From Flavihumibacter petaseus NBRC 106054 (GTDB lineage: Bacteria; Bacteroidota; Bacteroidia; Chitinophagales; Chitinophagaceae), in the NCBI RefSeq assembly GCF_000974785.1, contig NZ_BBWV01000001.1, positions 1,736,001-1,800,000 on the forward strand: a DNA stretch of 64,000 nucleotides, in the 5' to 3' direction. The notes beneath the pieces were generated by a model. It saw only the letters and a list, made by a program, of their open reading frames with translations, was not told where the DNA came from and did not search any database. Shown here piece by piece: positions 17,242 to 24,310 of the stretch. The position numbers and the translations under genes were made by a program. The first letter of the stretch is position 1; each line of letters begins with the position of its first letter.

Positions 17242-17955
17242 TTATTTGATCGGTACCCAAATTTCGTGTATGGGATCACCCTTGGAACTTTTTCCCTGGT
17301 GGTCCCACTTTTCATGCGTTACGGTGTCGGCAAAATTCAGCGTGAGGCCAACACGGGATGCATCCCTTGAAAAGAAACGTATGGTTTCGGTATAACGGCC
17401 CTGTGCATACGAATAATTGCCACCCCCTGTACCGAAGAACTCGCCGGTATCTGTATTGATGGCCGCCCACTGGAACCAATCGCCGCAAAGTATTTTGATA
17501 GTTTTTCGTGCGCCGTAGGGGATGCCTGTCATTTGTCCATCTCTTTCCCTTTCACTGATTCGCCATACACCAGCCAGGGGGTTGTCGCCGAATGGCTGAT
17601 GCTTCCAGGAATCTGTGGGGAAGGGCTTTGCTTTTTTATAATGGAATTTGTTGATCAGAATGGAGTCATTGGTCTTTTCTTTCACCTGGGTAATATCTGA
17701 TGCGTTGAATTCGGTGATGCATTCTACCACCGGTGTTCCTGCAAAGCTACGCCAGCGGCCGCCTTCCGTATGCACAAAAGTTTTGCCGGTGGTTGAGAAT
17801 ACAGCATAGCTGTAATAGTTTGCAGCGATCAACAGGAGATGGGTAAGACTGTCATCCTGCAGTTGCCATACGCCCTTCCATTTTTCAGTTTCCTGCGCAT
17901 GCAGCAATAATGGTATAAACCCAAACAGGAGCACGAGATATTTGCGAACAGGCAT
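17242..17955 (-). CDS. Secreted hypothetical protein (lipocalin-like repeats)
   Basis: A 237-residue exported protein with a signal peptide (KYLVLLFGFIPLLLHA, then QE). Two halves each contain a G-x-W-x-L/I-strand motif (KWKGVWQLQDD and LAGVWRISERE), suggesting two lipocalin-like units. Similar proteins are common and uncharacterised in Bacteroidota. It converges exactly with the plus-strand gene ending at 17241. The upstream hairpin at 17987 separates it from the next minus-strand genes, so it needs its own promoter in the short gap. Confidence 0.7.
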   Translation of the reverse strand: MPVRKYLVLLFGFIPLLLHAQETEKWKGVWQLQDDSLTHLLLIAANYYSYAVFSTTGKTFVHTEGGRWRSFAGTPVVECITEFNASDITQVKEKTNDSILINKFHYKKAKPFPTDSWKHQPFGDNPLAGVWRISERERDGQMTGIPYGARKTIKILCGDWFQWAAINTDTGEFFGTGGGNYSYAQGRYTETIRFFSRDASRVGLTLNFADTVTHEKWDHQGKSSKGDPIHEIWVPIK

Positions 17956-17986
17956 TTTTTGCTTTTCCTGAATCTACGAAAAATAA

Positions 17987-18019
17987 AAAGCCGGTTGAAA
18001 TCAAGTTTCAACCGGCTTT
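17987..18019 (-). terminator. Rho-independent terminator (minus-strand reading)
   Basis: A perfect 14-bp stem (17987-18000 with 18006-18019) with a 5-base loop. Read on the minus strand, the stem ends in CTTT and is followed by TTATTTTT, so it terminates the operon of DUF4142 and the 69-residue membrane protein. Confidence 0.88.
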
Positions 18020-18035
18020 CTGAATAACTGCAGAA

Positions 18036-18245
18036 TTATTTCCTGCTCGCGCCAATAGTGATTGCCACACCGGCGATGGTTACAATTGCGCCTGCATACA
18101 ATGGCCAGTTGACTGATTTTTTTTCTTTCTTGTTGATTTCAACCGGACCGAGATCCACTACTTTCTTTTCAGTGGTAAAGTTAATGCCACGGAACAACAG
18201 CATGGCAATGCCGGCGACAATGAGGATGATGCCTAGGGTTTTCAT
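18036..18245 (-). CDS. Small two-helix membrane protein
   Basis: A 69-residue protein with two membrane helices (LGIILIVAGIAMLLFRGI and WPLYAGAIVTIAGVAITIG) joined by a lysine-rich loop containing VVDLGPVEINKKEKK. Conserved uncharacterised proteins of this layout are widespread in Bacteroidota next to stress genes. It begins 1 base after the DUF4142 stop on the same strand, so both are read from one message ended by the 14-bp hairpin. Confidence 0.72.
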   Translation of the reverse strand: MKTLGIILIVAGIAMLLFRGINFTTEKKVVDLGPVEINKKEKKSVNWPLYAGAIVTIAGVAITIGASRK

Positions 18246-18246
18246 G

Positions 18247-18828
18247 TTACTTTTTTAAAGTGGCGTCACATTTTTTGAGCTCATCCAGATGCATCCGTAC
18301 TTCCGGGAGTGCATTGTCGATCCATGATTTTAATTCGGAATCCGTGGTTTCAGTGCTGGCGGATTCCAGTTTTGAGATCGTTTTTTCATGTTTGTCAACA
18401 AGTGTTTTGCACCATTCCTTGTTGAAGTTCTTGTCATCCGCCAGTTTGTCGATGTCTTTCCTGGCATCATCCGTTACGTCAGTGGGATAGGAGATCGCTT
18501 TTGTTTTGGCAATTGCTTCGAGACTGGCAAGCAGTTTTTCATGAGCGCTTTCCAGGTGTGCGGCAACCTTTTTTATTTCCGCATTGGTTGATTTCTGTTG
18601 TGCGAGCTGAGCGTATTTGATTTCCGCGCGATTGGCGGCAACAACATCGACCACGAACTGGGCGTCCTTTTCAGAAGTCTTTGTCGTGAACTTGTCATCG
18701 TTTTTTTCTTCTGCTACCTTTTCGGCAGACTTGTCTTCCGTATTCGCTGCATTGTTGCAGGCAGTAAAACCGGTACCCAGTGTGGCTGCAACCGTTGCGA
18801 CTAATAGGAAATGCTTAGTGTTCATCAT
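18247..18828 (-). CDS. DUF4142 lipoprotein
   Basis: A 193-residue helical protein with a lipoprotein signal (ATVAATLGTGFTAC, lipidated Cys near residue 24) followed by an acidic linker. The DUF4142 body has the usual pattern SEKDAQFVVDVVAANRAEIKYAQLAQQK and KKVAAHLESAHEKL, a ferritin-like four-helix layout. It is probably anchored in the inner or outer membrane and faces the periplasm. Family members are stress induced with unknown activity. First gene of the two-gene minus-strand unit. Confidence 0.9.
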   Translation of the reverse strand: MMNTKHFLLVATVAATLGTGFTACNNAANTEDKSAEKVAEEKNDDKFTTKTSEKDAQFVVDVVAANRAEIKYAQLAQQKSTNAEIKKVAAHLESAHEKLLASLEAIAKTKAISYPTDVTDDARKDIDKLADDKNFNKEWCKTLVDKHEKTISKLESASTETTDSELKSWIDNALPEVRMHLDELKKCDATLKK

Positions 18829-18899
18829 ACTAACATTTTTTTATACTACGGGTGCATAAAAAAAGTATGCCATCCAACGTGAGGGAAATAAGAACGCCG

Positions 18900-18907
18900 T
18901 AACTTTA
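18900..18907 (+). promoter_or_regulatory. Bacteroidota -7 promoter box of the HPF gene
   Basis: TAACTTTA matches the TAnnTTTG consensus at seven of eight positions counting free ones, and lies only 5 bases before the ATG at 18913. With a start site a few bases downstream, the transcript would be leaderless or nearly so. Confidence 0.55.
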
Positions 18908-18912
18908 TAGAG

Positions 18913-19245
18913 ATGACGATCGAGCTGCATACCCCCAGGGTTGGTTTGCATGAAGCGATTGTGCACAAAGCCAAGCAAGCTATCATGCGACTACGACACC
19001 TCCACAAGGCGATTGCCCGCCTGGAGTGTGTGATGCGGGAGGATCATGCCATGGCGACCCCCTATAACAAGATTTGTGAACTCCGGGTTAATGTAGACGG
19101 CGAAACATTGTTTACCCATGCCCGAAGCGACGACTATGCCAGCGCATCCGAGGAAGCAATGGGCCATATGTATGACCAGGTCGCCCTGCTTGCTGCCCGG
19201 CAACATGATCTTCCCGATCAGGTCACTACTACCGTAAAAGTTTGA
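18913..19245 (+). CDS. hpf: Ribosome hibernation promoting factor family protein
   Basis: A 110-residue HPF/RaiA-type protein: MTIELHTPRVGLHEAIVHKA opening strand-helix, then IARLECVMRED, the strand KICELRVNVDGETLFTHARSDDYASASEEAM and a final helix. HPF binds the 30S A/P-site region and inactivates ribosomes in stationary phase. The short length argues for the short-form type that promotes 100S dimers only with partners. This is a much better match to the family than the protein at 2868. It has its own -7 box just upstream and converges on the DUF3127 gene. Confidence 0.8.
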   Translation: MTIELHTPRVGLHEAIVHKAKQAIMRLRHLHKAIARLECVMREDHAMATPYNKICELRVNVDGETLFTHARSDDYASASEEAMGHMYDQVALLAARQHDLPDQVTTTVKV

Positions 19246-19257
19246 TAAACGAGATGA

Positions 19258-19593
19258 TCAGAAGGGCAGATCATCATCCGGCATCGGATCGATGGGACCC
19301 TGATAGGCAGGTGCAGTATTTCCACCAGCGCCCTGCCCCACTACTTTCCATGCTTTAACGTCCGTATACCAGCGGCCATTGAACTCGCGGCTTTCCACAT
19401 CAAATGAAACCTGGATGCTGTCGCCAACATGGAACTGATTCATATCGATCTTATCGCCCCAGACGGCAATACACACTTTTTTCGGATAGTTATCTCCTGT
19501 CTCCAGAATGAACTCCTGTTTTTTCCAGGTGCCGTTTTTGCCCTGACCCGTCTGCACGGGAAGAAATTGAATCAGCTTGCCGTTAATGTCCAT
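19258..19593 (-). CDS. DUF3127 OB-fold protein with SSB-like acidic tip
   Basis: A 111-residue protein with an OB-fold pattern (NGKLIQFLPVQTGQGKNGTWKKQEFILE, then KVCIAVWGDKI and GDSIQVSFDVESREFNGRWYTDVKAWKV) typical of DUF3127, a Bacteroidota family. After a Gly/Ala/Pro-rich linker it ends in DDDLPF, the same hydrophobic-acidic tip used by single-stranded-DNA-binding protein to recruit partners. That resemblance suggests a nucleic-acid-binding role, but this is inferred. The gene stands alone between convergent and same-strand neighbours. Confidence 0.85.
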   Translation of the reverse strand: MDINGKLIQFLPVQTGQGKNGTWKKQEFILETGDNYPKKVCIAVWGDKIDMNQFHVGDSIQVSFDVESREFNGRWYTDVKAWKVVGQGAGGNTAPAYQGPIDPMPDDDLPF

Positions 19594-19629
19594 GGATGAT
19601 TTTTCGCAAAGAAAACAAATATTTTCTGG

Positions 19630-20133
19630 TCAGTGTTTAAAAGTCAGCGTCATCGTCACCTGCGTTGTTCCACTGAAATTTTCTGTTACTGTTCCTTTCA
19701 TGGTGGTGCTGGTAAGCTCGATGATGGTGATCTGCTGACCGTTCGCATAGAGGACCGTTTCGTCGTTGTTCCAGTTCCAGCTCATGTCATAGGTTTGCGG
19801 ATCACCAGCATCGCATTTCAGGGGGCCTTCATCGATGGTTCCGGACTCGTCCGTGTGGAAGGTTATGAAGTCGTCTTTTTCACAGGGCTCATAATACTGG
19901 TAATAATCGGTGTCATCCGCCTGGCCGTCGCCGTCGAGGTCAACTGCCGGATCAAAAGTGTGGGCAACCAGTTTCCAGCTCCCTGTTGTGAGCAGCTGGG
20001 TCCGTGTAGCAGTATTCAATTCCTCGTCTCCGCTTGCCTTCTGGCAACCGCCACCCAAAAAGGCCATTCCGGCGACCAACAGGCCCAGTCTCGCGGCAGC
20101 AGATTTTATAGTAATGGGGAAAAAGCGCTTCAT
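19630..20133 (-). CDS. Lipocalin-like lipoprotein
   Basis: A 167-residue lipoprotein: signal sequence ending LVAGMAFLGGGC (lipidated Cys about residue 30) and a body starting LLTTGSWKLVAHTFDPAVDLDGDGQADD, as in Bacteroidota lipocalin-like proteins, with strand repeats TVLYANGQQITIIEL and TMKGTVTENFSGTTQVTMTLTF. The DLDGDGQADD stretch is an EF-hand-like, possible Ca2+-binding loop. Function unknown. Located in the gap before purF, on the opposite strand. Confidence 0.75.
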   Translation of the reverse strand: MKRFFPITIKSAAARLGLLVAGMAFLGGGCQKASGDEELNTATRTQLLTTGSWKLVAHTFDPAVDLDGDGQADDTDYYQYYEPCEKDDFITFHTDESGTIDEGPLKCDAGDPQTYDMSWNWNNDETVLYANGQQITIIELTSTTMKGTVTENFSGTTQVTMTLTFKH

Positions 20134-20226
20134 AGAGATAGCTTTCCTTCTAAGTTACACGATTTAAACTTGCGGTCTGAGCCAGTCAGGGTGTTTTGCA
20201 ATCGCTTTTGCGCGTTTAATTTTTAC

Positions 20227-20234
20227 TAACTTTG
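20227..20234 (+). promoter_or_regulatory. Bacteroidota -7 promoter box of purF
   Basis: TAACTTTG is an exact match to TAnnTTTG, ending 16 bases before the ATG at 20251. A TTTG at 20207-20210 is a possible -33 box, though the 16-base spacer is a little short. Confidence 0.6.
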
Positions 20235-20250
20235 CGCCTCAATTCCTCCC

Positions 20251-22098
20251 ATGAGCGACGCTATAAAGCATGAGTGCGGACTGGCATTCATTCGTTTACG
20301 TAAGCCTTTTTCTTATTATTTGCAGCAACACGGAACAGCCTTGTACGGCCTTAACAAACTCTACCTGTTGATGGAAAAGCAGCACAACAGGGGTCAGGAC
20401 GGCGCCGGAATTGCTTCAGTTAAGTTAAATGTTGAGCCCGGATATCCCTTTCTCCACCGGATCCGGAGCATCGCTACCCAGGCTATCGCCGACATCTTCC
20501 GTCAGGTAAGCGAGGAATTGATCGACCTGGAAAAATATCAGCCGGATATCCGCAAGCACCCCGGACTGTTGAAAGGGCACGTTCGCTTCCTGGGTGAACT
20601 GATGCTCGGGCACCTGCGATATGGCACCCAGGGCAAAAACAATGTCGAATTCTGTCACCCATTCATCAAACGAAATACGATCCAGAGCCGCAACCTGGCC
20701 CTGGCCGGTAACTTCAACCTGGTCAATACGGAAGAGTTGTTCGGACTGGTTAATATTGATCCGGGTGTTTTTCAGCGCCAAAGTGATCTTGCAGCGATGA
20801 TGGAAGTGGTTCACCATTTCCTGGTTCAGGAAGATGAAGTGAAACCCGGCAATCCCGATATTGCTGCGGTACTGCGCAAATCGACCAAACTGTTTGATGG
20901 CGGTTACCATTTCGGCGGACTTGTTGGCAATGGCGACAGCTTCGTAATGCGTGACGCACACGGTATCCGCCCCTCATATTATTATATTTCAGACGACGTA
21001 ATCGTTGCAGCCTCTGAGCGTGCTGCTATCAGGACCTCGTTTAATGTGGGTGAAAATGAAGTAAAAGAGCTGATGCCGGGGCAGGCATTGATCGTGAAAG
21101 CTGATGGCAGCTTTGCTATTGAACAGATCCTGGAACCGAAAGAGCGGAAAGCCTGCAGTTTCGAAAGAATTTACTTCTCCCGGGGCAACGACGAAAAGAT
21201 TTACCGCGAAAGAAGCCAGCTGGGTTACAATCTCAGTGATGCCGTTTTGAAATCCATCGGAAACGATCTCAAGAATACCATCTTTTCTTTTATTCCAAAT
21301 ACGGCTGAAGTTGCGTTCTACGGAATGCTGAAGGGTATGGAAGACTATCTCAACAAGATCAAGGTGCAGCGTATCATGGCCTGGGAAAAGGATTTTGATG
21401 AAGAAAAGCTCACGGAGATGATCAATCGCAAGATCCGTGTGGAAAAGATTGCCATCAAAGATGTGAAGATGCGCACCTTCATCACGGAAGACTCGAACCG
21501 CAATGAGATGGTGCAGCACGTTTACGATATCACTTATGGCACGGTGGTTCCCAACCAGGACACCCTGATTGTGATCGATGACTCTATCGTAAGGGGAACC
21601 ACGCTGAAGGAAAGCATCGTACGCATGCTCGGCAGGCTGAAGCCCAAAAAGATCATTATTGTTTCCAGCGCCCCGCAGATCCGGTATCCCGACTGTTACG
21701 GCATAGACATGAGTAAACTGGGGGATTTCATCGCCTTCCGCGCTGCGATTGCCCTGATCAATGAAAGAGGCTTGCAGGGCACCCTGAGCAAACTTCATGA
21801 AGAATGCAAGGAGATGGCCAGAACCGGCCAATTGCATACCCGGAATATTGTGAAGGAGGTTTATGCGCCTTTCGCCGCTGAAGAGGTTTCCCGCAAGGTG
21901 GCTGAACTTATTACCCCCGCCGATATAGACTTTGAGGTGGAAGTGATTTTCCAGACCATTGAATCTCTTCATCATGCCTGTCCGACGAATACTGGTGACT
22001 GGTATTTCACCGGCAACTATCCGACACCGGGAGGTAATAAAGTGGTGAATACGGCTTTTTTGAATTATATGGAAGGCAAGAACGTGAGAGGTTATTGA
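20251..22098 (+). CDS. purF: Amidophosphoribosyltransferase (PurF-like)
   Basis: A 615-residue enzyme of purine synthesis (PRPP + glutamine to phosphoribosylamine). The N-terminal Ntn glutaminase domain has HECGLAF, with Cys9 preceded by an 8-residue leader. PurF enzymes expose the nucleophilic Cys by cleaving such a propeptide. GLNKLYLLMEKQHNRGQDGAGIAS and LGHLRYGTQG are further glutaminase motifs. The phosphoribosyltransferase site is LIVIDDSIVRGTTLKES. The protein is about 100 residues longer than typical bacterial PurF, as is common in Bacteroidota, with insertions around 80-110 and after 370. It stands alone with its own promoter. An alternative is a paralogue of unknown specificity. Confidence 0.93.
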   Translation: MSDAIKHECGLAFIRLRKPFSYYLQQHGTALYGLNKLYLLMEKQHNRGQDGAGIASVKLNVEPGYPFLHRIRSIATQAIADIFRQVSEELIDLEKYQPDIRKHPGLLKGHVRFLGELMLGHLRYGTQGKNNVEFCHPFIKRNTIQSRNLALAGNFNLVNTEELFGLVNIDPGVFQRQSDLAAMMEVVHHFLVQEDEVKPGNPDIAAVLRKSTKLFDGGYHFGGLVGNGDSFVMRDAHGIRPSYYYISDDVIVAASERAAIRTSFNVGENEVKELMPGQALIVKADGSFAIEQILEPKERKACSFERIYFSRGNDEKIYRERSQLGYNLSDAVLKSIGNDLKNTIFSFIPNTAEVAFYGMLKGMEDYLNKIKVQRIMAWEKDFDEEKLTEMINRKIRVEKIAIKDVKMRTFITEDSNRNEMVQHVYDITYGTVVPNQDTLIVIDDSIVRGTTLKESIVRMLGRLKPKKIIIVSSAPQIRYPDCYGIDMSKLGDFIAFRAAIALINERGLQGTLSKLHEECKEMARTGQLHTRNIVKEVYAPFAAEEVSRKVAELITPADIDFEVEVIFQTIESLHHACPTNTGDWYFTGNYPTPGGNKVVNTAFLNYMEGKNVRGY

Positions 22099-22266
22099 TT
22101 TTCGTCAATACTTAACCGAAGAAGTCCGTTCTGGCAACATATTTGATGCAAAAAGCGCGACCGACCGTTTTTAATACACAACCTATGAGGGACCGATTAA
22201 GCAGGCCTGTTTAATTAGCCATTTCTGTACCTATGTAAAGCGGTTAAGAGATCACAAAAAGCCAGT

Positions 22267-22274
22267 TAACTTTA
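22267..22274 (+). promoter_or_regulatory. Bacteroidota -7 promoter box of sixA
   Basis: TAACTTTA lies just 4 bases before the ATG at 22279, predicting a leaderless message. Confidence 0.55.
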
Positions 22275-22278
22275 TGGT

Positions 22279-22761
22279 ATGAAATCCATCTATGTGGTTA
22301 GACATGCCAAGAGCAGCTGGGGTGACTTAACGCTTCCGGATTTTGATCGTCCACTAAATGATCGCGGGCAACGCAATGCGCCAGAAATGGCGCAGCGTTT
22401 GCTCCAAAAGGGTGTCGCAATCGACCTCTTTGTATCCAGTACCGCCAAGAGGGCATTGCAAACTGCGATGCACTTTGCGCGGGCTTACCAGCAACCTGCT
22501 GAAGTCATTCAACTTCACGAAGAATTGTATCATGCGCCAGCTTCCGTTTATTCGGATGTTATCAGCACGCTTGATGACAAGGCGTCCAGTGTGGCCATCT
22601 TCGGCCATAATCCGGGTATAAGTTTTTTTGTAAATGAGCTCTGTTCAACCCGCATTGATGAAATGCCCACCTGCGGTGTGTTTGCCGTAAGTGCTCCCAT
22701 CAGCCACTGGGCCGATTTTCCGGCTGCCACCAAATCATTCCTGTTTTTCGAAAGACCGTAG
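22279..22761 (+). CDS. sixA: SixA-type phosphohistidine phosphatase
   Basis: A 160-residue histidine-phosphatase-superfamily protein starting MKSIYVVRHAKSSWGD. The RHAKS motif (R8-H9) with the phospho-accepting histidine is the SixA type, which removes phosphate from phosphohistidine in relay proteins. The second histidine (FGHNPG) and arginine pocket are in place. Its last 27 bases overlap the end of the convergent glycosyltransferase gene. With so many histidine kinases in this window, a link to phosphorelay control is plausible but unproven. Confidence 0.9.
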   Translation: MKSIYVVRHAKSSWGDLTLPDFDRPLNDRGQRNAPEMAQRLLQKGVAIDLFVSSTAKRALQTAMHFARAYQQPAEVIQLHEELYHAPASVYSDVISTLDDKASSVAIFGHNPGISFFVNELCSTRIDEMPTCGVFAVSAPISHWADFPAATKSFLFFERP

Positions 22762-23787
22762 CAGGGCGTTAAGGTCAAAGTCTTCCTGCCGCACCACCCG
22801 GATACGGGGCGTATCGGCATGCAGTTTACCGAGGTACTCCTGTTCCGGTTGTCCCGGTGTTGGCACCAGGATCAACTGTTTTTTCAGGGGAAGGAGGTCC
22901 ATCAGGCTGCTGTAGCCTGACCGGCAAAGAATAACGGCGGCATTTGCTGCCAATTGGGAAAGTTCCATCGGGGACGCATGGTTTTTCAGGCTGACGCCCC
23001 GGGTTTCAGCCATTTTATCGTTTGGTTCCCCCGGCAGCCCGCGTACAAGCACCATTTTTTTACTGGCCTGAGGCTGCCATTGCGCCATAACAGCCTGTTC
23101 CAGCAGGGTGCGTTGCGGCTCGGGTCCCGACAGGATGACCAGTAAATCCAGTCTGCCGGTGGGGGTAACCTGTTCCAGCCGCGTCATCGGCCCGATATAA
23201 ACGGTCGCTACCGGCGGAAAAACCTCCGGATGCGATAACCGGCCAGCCAGCCCCGGGTATTGCGGCAGGTCAGGGATCCAGCATTCATTAAAACGGCTGA
23301 TCATCCGGTAAATCCTGCATTGCAGAAGCTTATCGGCCCATTTACCGAAGCCGGTATAAATAGACAGTTGGTGGGTGATAATGATAGATGGAACGGTATT
23401 ATGATAAAATCCATAACGGTTATCACTGATGATGTAATCGAAGCGTTCCTGGATAACAAGCGCATTTACCCAACGTCTTTCTCTATATACCGCGCTCAGT
23501 ATGCGTGGTGCGGAAGCTATCAAGCCGAATTTTGTAGCGGTCCGGTTTTTGTGGTAGTTAATATCGTAATCCGGTGGGGAAAGAAAACGGATTTTCGGGT
23601 AGATTTCACTGATGAGGGCTTTTTGTTTCCCATTGGCGGCGACAACTATTTCACATCCTAACGCGTCTATACAGTAGCGTATCAGCGGGATCACCCGGGA
23701 AGCGTGTCCCAGGCCCCAATCAAGCGGAGAAATAAGTATTTTACTTTCTGGTAAAATTATTTGTAGGATTTTTGAAAAATCACTCAA
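22735..23787 (-). CDS. GT-B glycosyltransferase-like protein
   Basis: A 350-residue protein with an N-terminal ILISPLDWGLGHASRVIPLI motif, as in glycosyltransferase family 28/MurG-like enzymes, and a C-terminal donor site (ANAAVILCRSGYSSLMDLL, LILVPTPGQPEQEYLGKL) typical of UDP-sugar binding. The start codon is TTG (complement of CAA at 23785-23787). No in-frame ATG precedes the conserved motif, so the non-ATG start is likely real. It overlaps sixA by 27 bases tail to tail. The sugar and acceptor are unknown. Confidence 0.85.
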   Translation of the reverse strand: MSDFSKILQIILPESKILISPLDWGLGHASRVIPLIRYCIDALGCEIVVAANGKQKALISEIYPKIRFLSPPDYDINYHKNRTATKFGLIASAPRILSAVYRERRWVNALVIQERFDYIISDNRYGFYHNTVPSIIITHQLSIYTGFGKWADKLLQCRIYRMISRFNECWIPDLPQYPGLAGRLSHPEVFPPVATVYIGPMTRLEQVTPTGRLDLLVILSGPEPQRTLLEQAVMAQWQPQASKKMVLVRGLPGEPNDKMAETRGVSLKNHASPMELSQLAANAAVILCRSGYSSLMDLLPLKKQLILVPTPGQPEQEYLGKLHADTPRIRVVRQEDFDLNALLRSFEKQE

Positions 23788-23837
23788 TCAGAAATACTTT
23801 TTTCTCTGCAAATAAGTTTAAATTAGAAATCTAAAGT

Positions 23838-23972
23838 ATGAAGAAGACGCTGATATACGTCGTTCTGATCGTATTGATTAGTAGTATTGCAACCGGTTGT
23901 GGAAGTAGCGGTAAGATGGGGGGAAAGAAAAATTGCGGTTGCAACCTTAATAAAGGCTTTGTTGGTTATTAA
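23838..23972 (+). CDS. Small cysteine-containing lipoprotein (44 aa)
   Basis: A 44-residue protein with a clear lipoprotein signal (MKKTLIYVVLIVLISSIATGC, Cys21) and a tiny mature part rich in Gly, Ser and Lys with a CGC pair (GGKKNCGCNLNKGFVGY). Too short for function transfer. It may be a surface or periplasmic peptide, or a metal-binding stub. It sits 11 bases upstream of an 81-residue gene and the two share a terminator at 24253. Confidence 0.6.
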   Translation: MKKTLIYVVLIVLISSIATGCGSSGKMGGKKNCGCNLNKGFVGY

Positions 23973-23983
23973 AATCTGATGAA

Positions 23984-24229
23984 ATGAAAGCGCCGAATCG
24001 TGATTTGCTCGTCCTTGTAAAAAATGCACGCGACAATGAAGCTGCGATGGAGTTGGAGTTGACACGCCTGCACAGTTTGTTGCTGGACGTTGAAAATCCG
24101 CAGACATTCAGCAACGTGTATGAAGTGATCGATTGCAACAAATTTAAAGTGTTCGATGACAGCAGAAGGATTATGCAGGTAATTGCAGCTGGTGAGTCTG
24201 CCTTTGTCTTTTTGAACAACAAGAATTAA
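23984..24229 (+). CDS. Hypothetical protein (81 aa)
   Basis: An 81-residue soluble protein of unrecognised family, with a helical charged N-terminus (LVLVKNARDNEAAMELELTRLHSLLLD) and a short beta end (KFKVFDDSRRIMQVIAAGESAFVFL). It follows the small lipoprotein by 11 bases and is followed by a clean terminator, which supports that it is a real translated unit despite its size. No function can be proposed. Confidence 0.5.
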   Translation: MKAPNRDLLVLVKNARDNEAAMELELTRLHSLLLDVENPQTFSNVYEVIDCNKFKVFDDSRRIMQVIAAGESAFVFLNNKN

Positions 24230-24252
24230 ACTGTAAGGCAAGCGTACCATAC

Positions 24253-24278
24253 AGCCATCCATCCGGGTGGCTTTTTTT
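24253..24278 (+). terminator. Rho-independent terminator
   Basis: An 8-bp stem with one G-T pair (24253-24260 with 24265-24272), loop ATCC, followed by seven T. It closes the small lipoprotein and 81-residue gene pair. Confidence 0.85.
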
Positions 24279-24310
24279 ATGCGGTTTAGGGAACTCTGGT
24301 GTTGTAACTA

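Noticed and set aside
20989-21975. 328-residue minus-strand open frame
   Set aside because: Lies wholly inside purF, with no recognisable motif. Long shadow frame.
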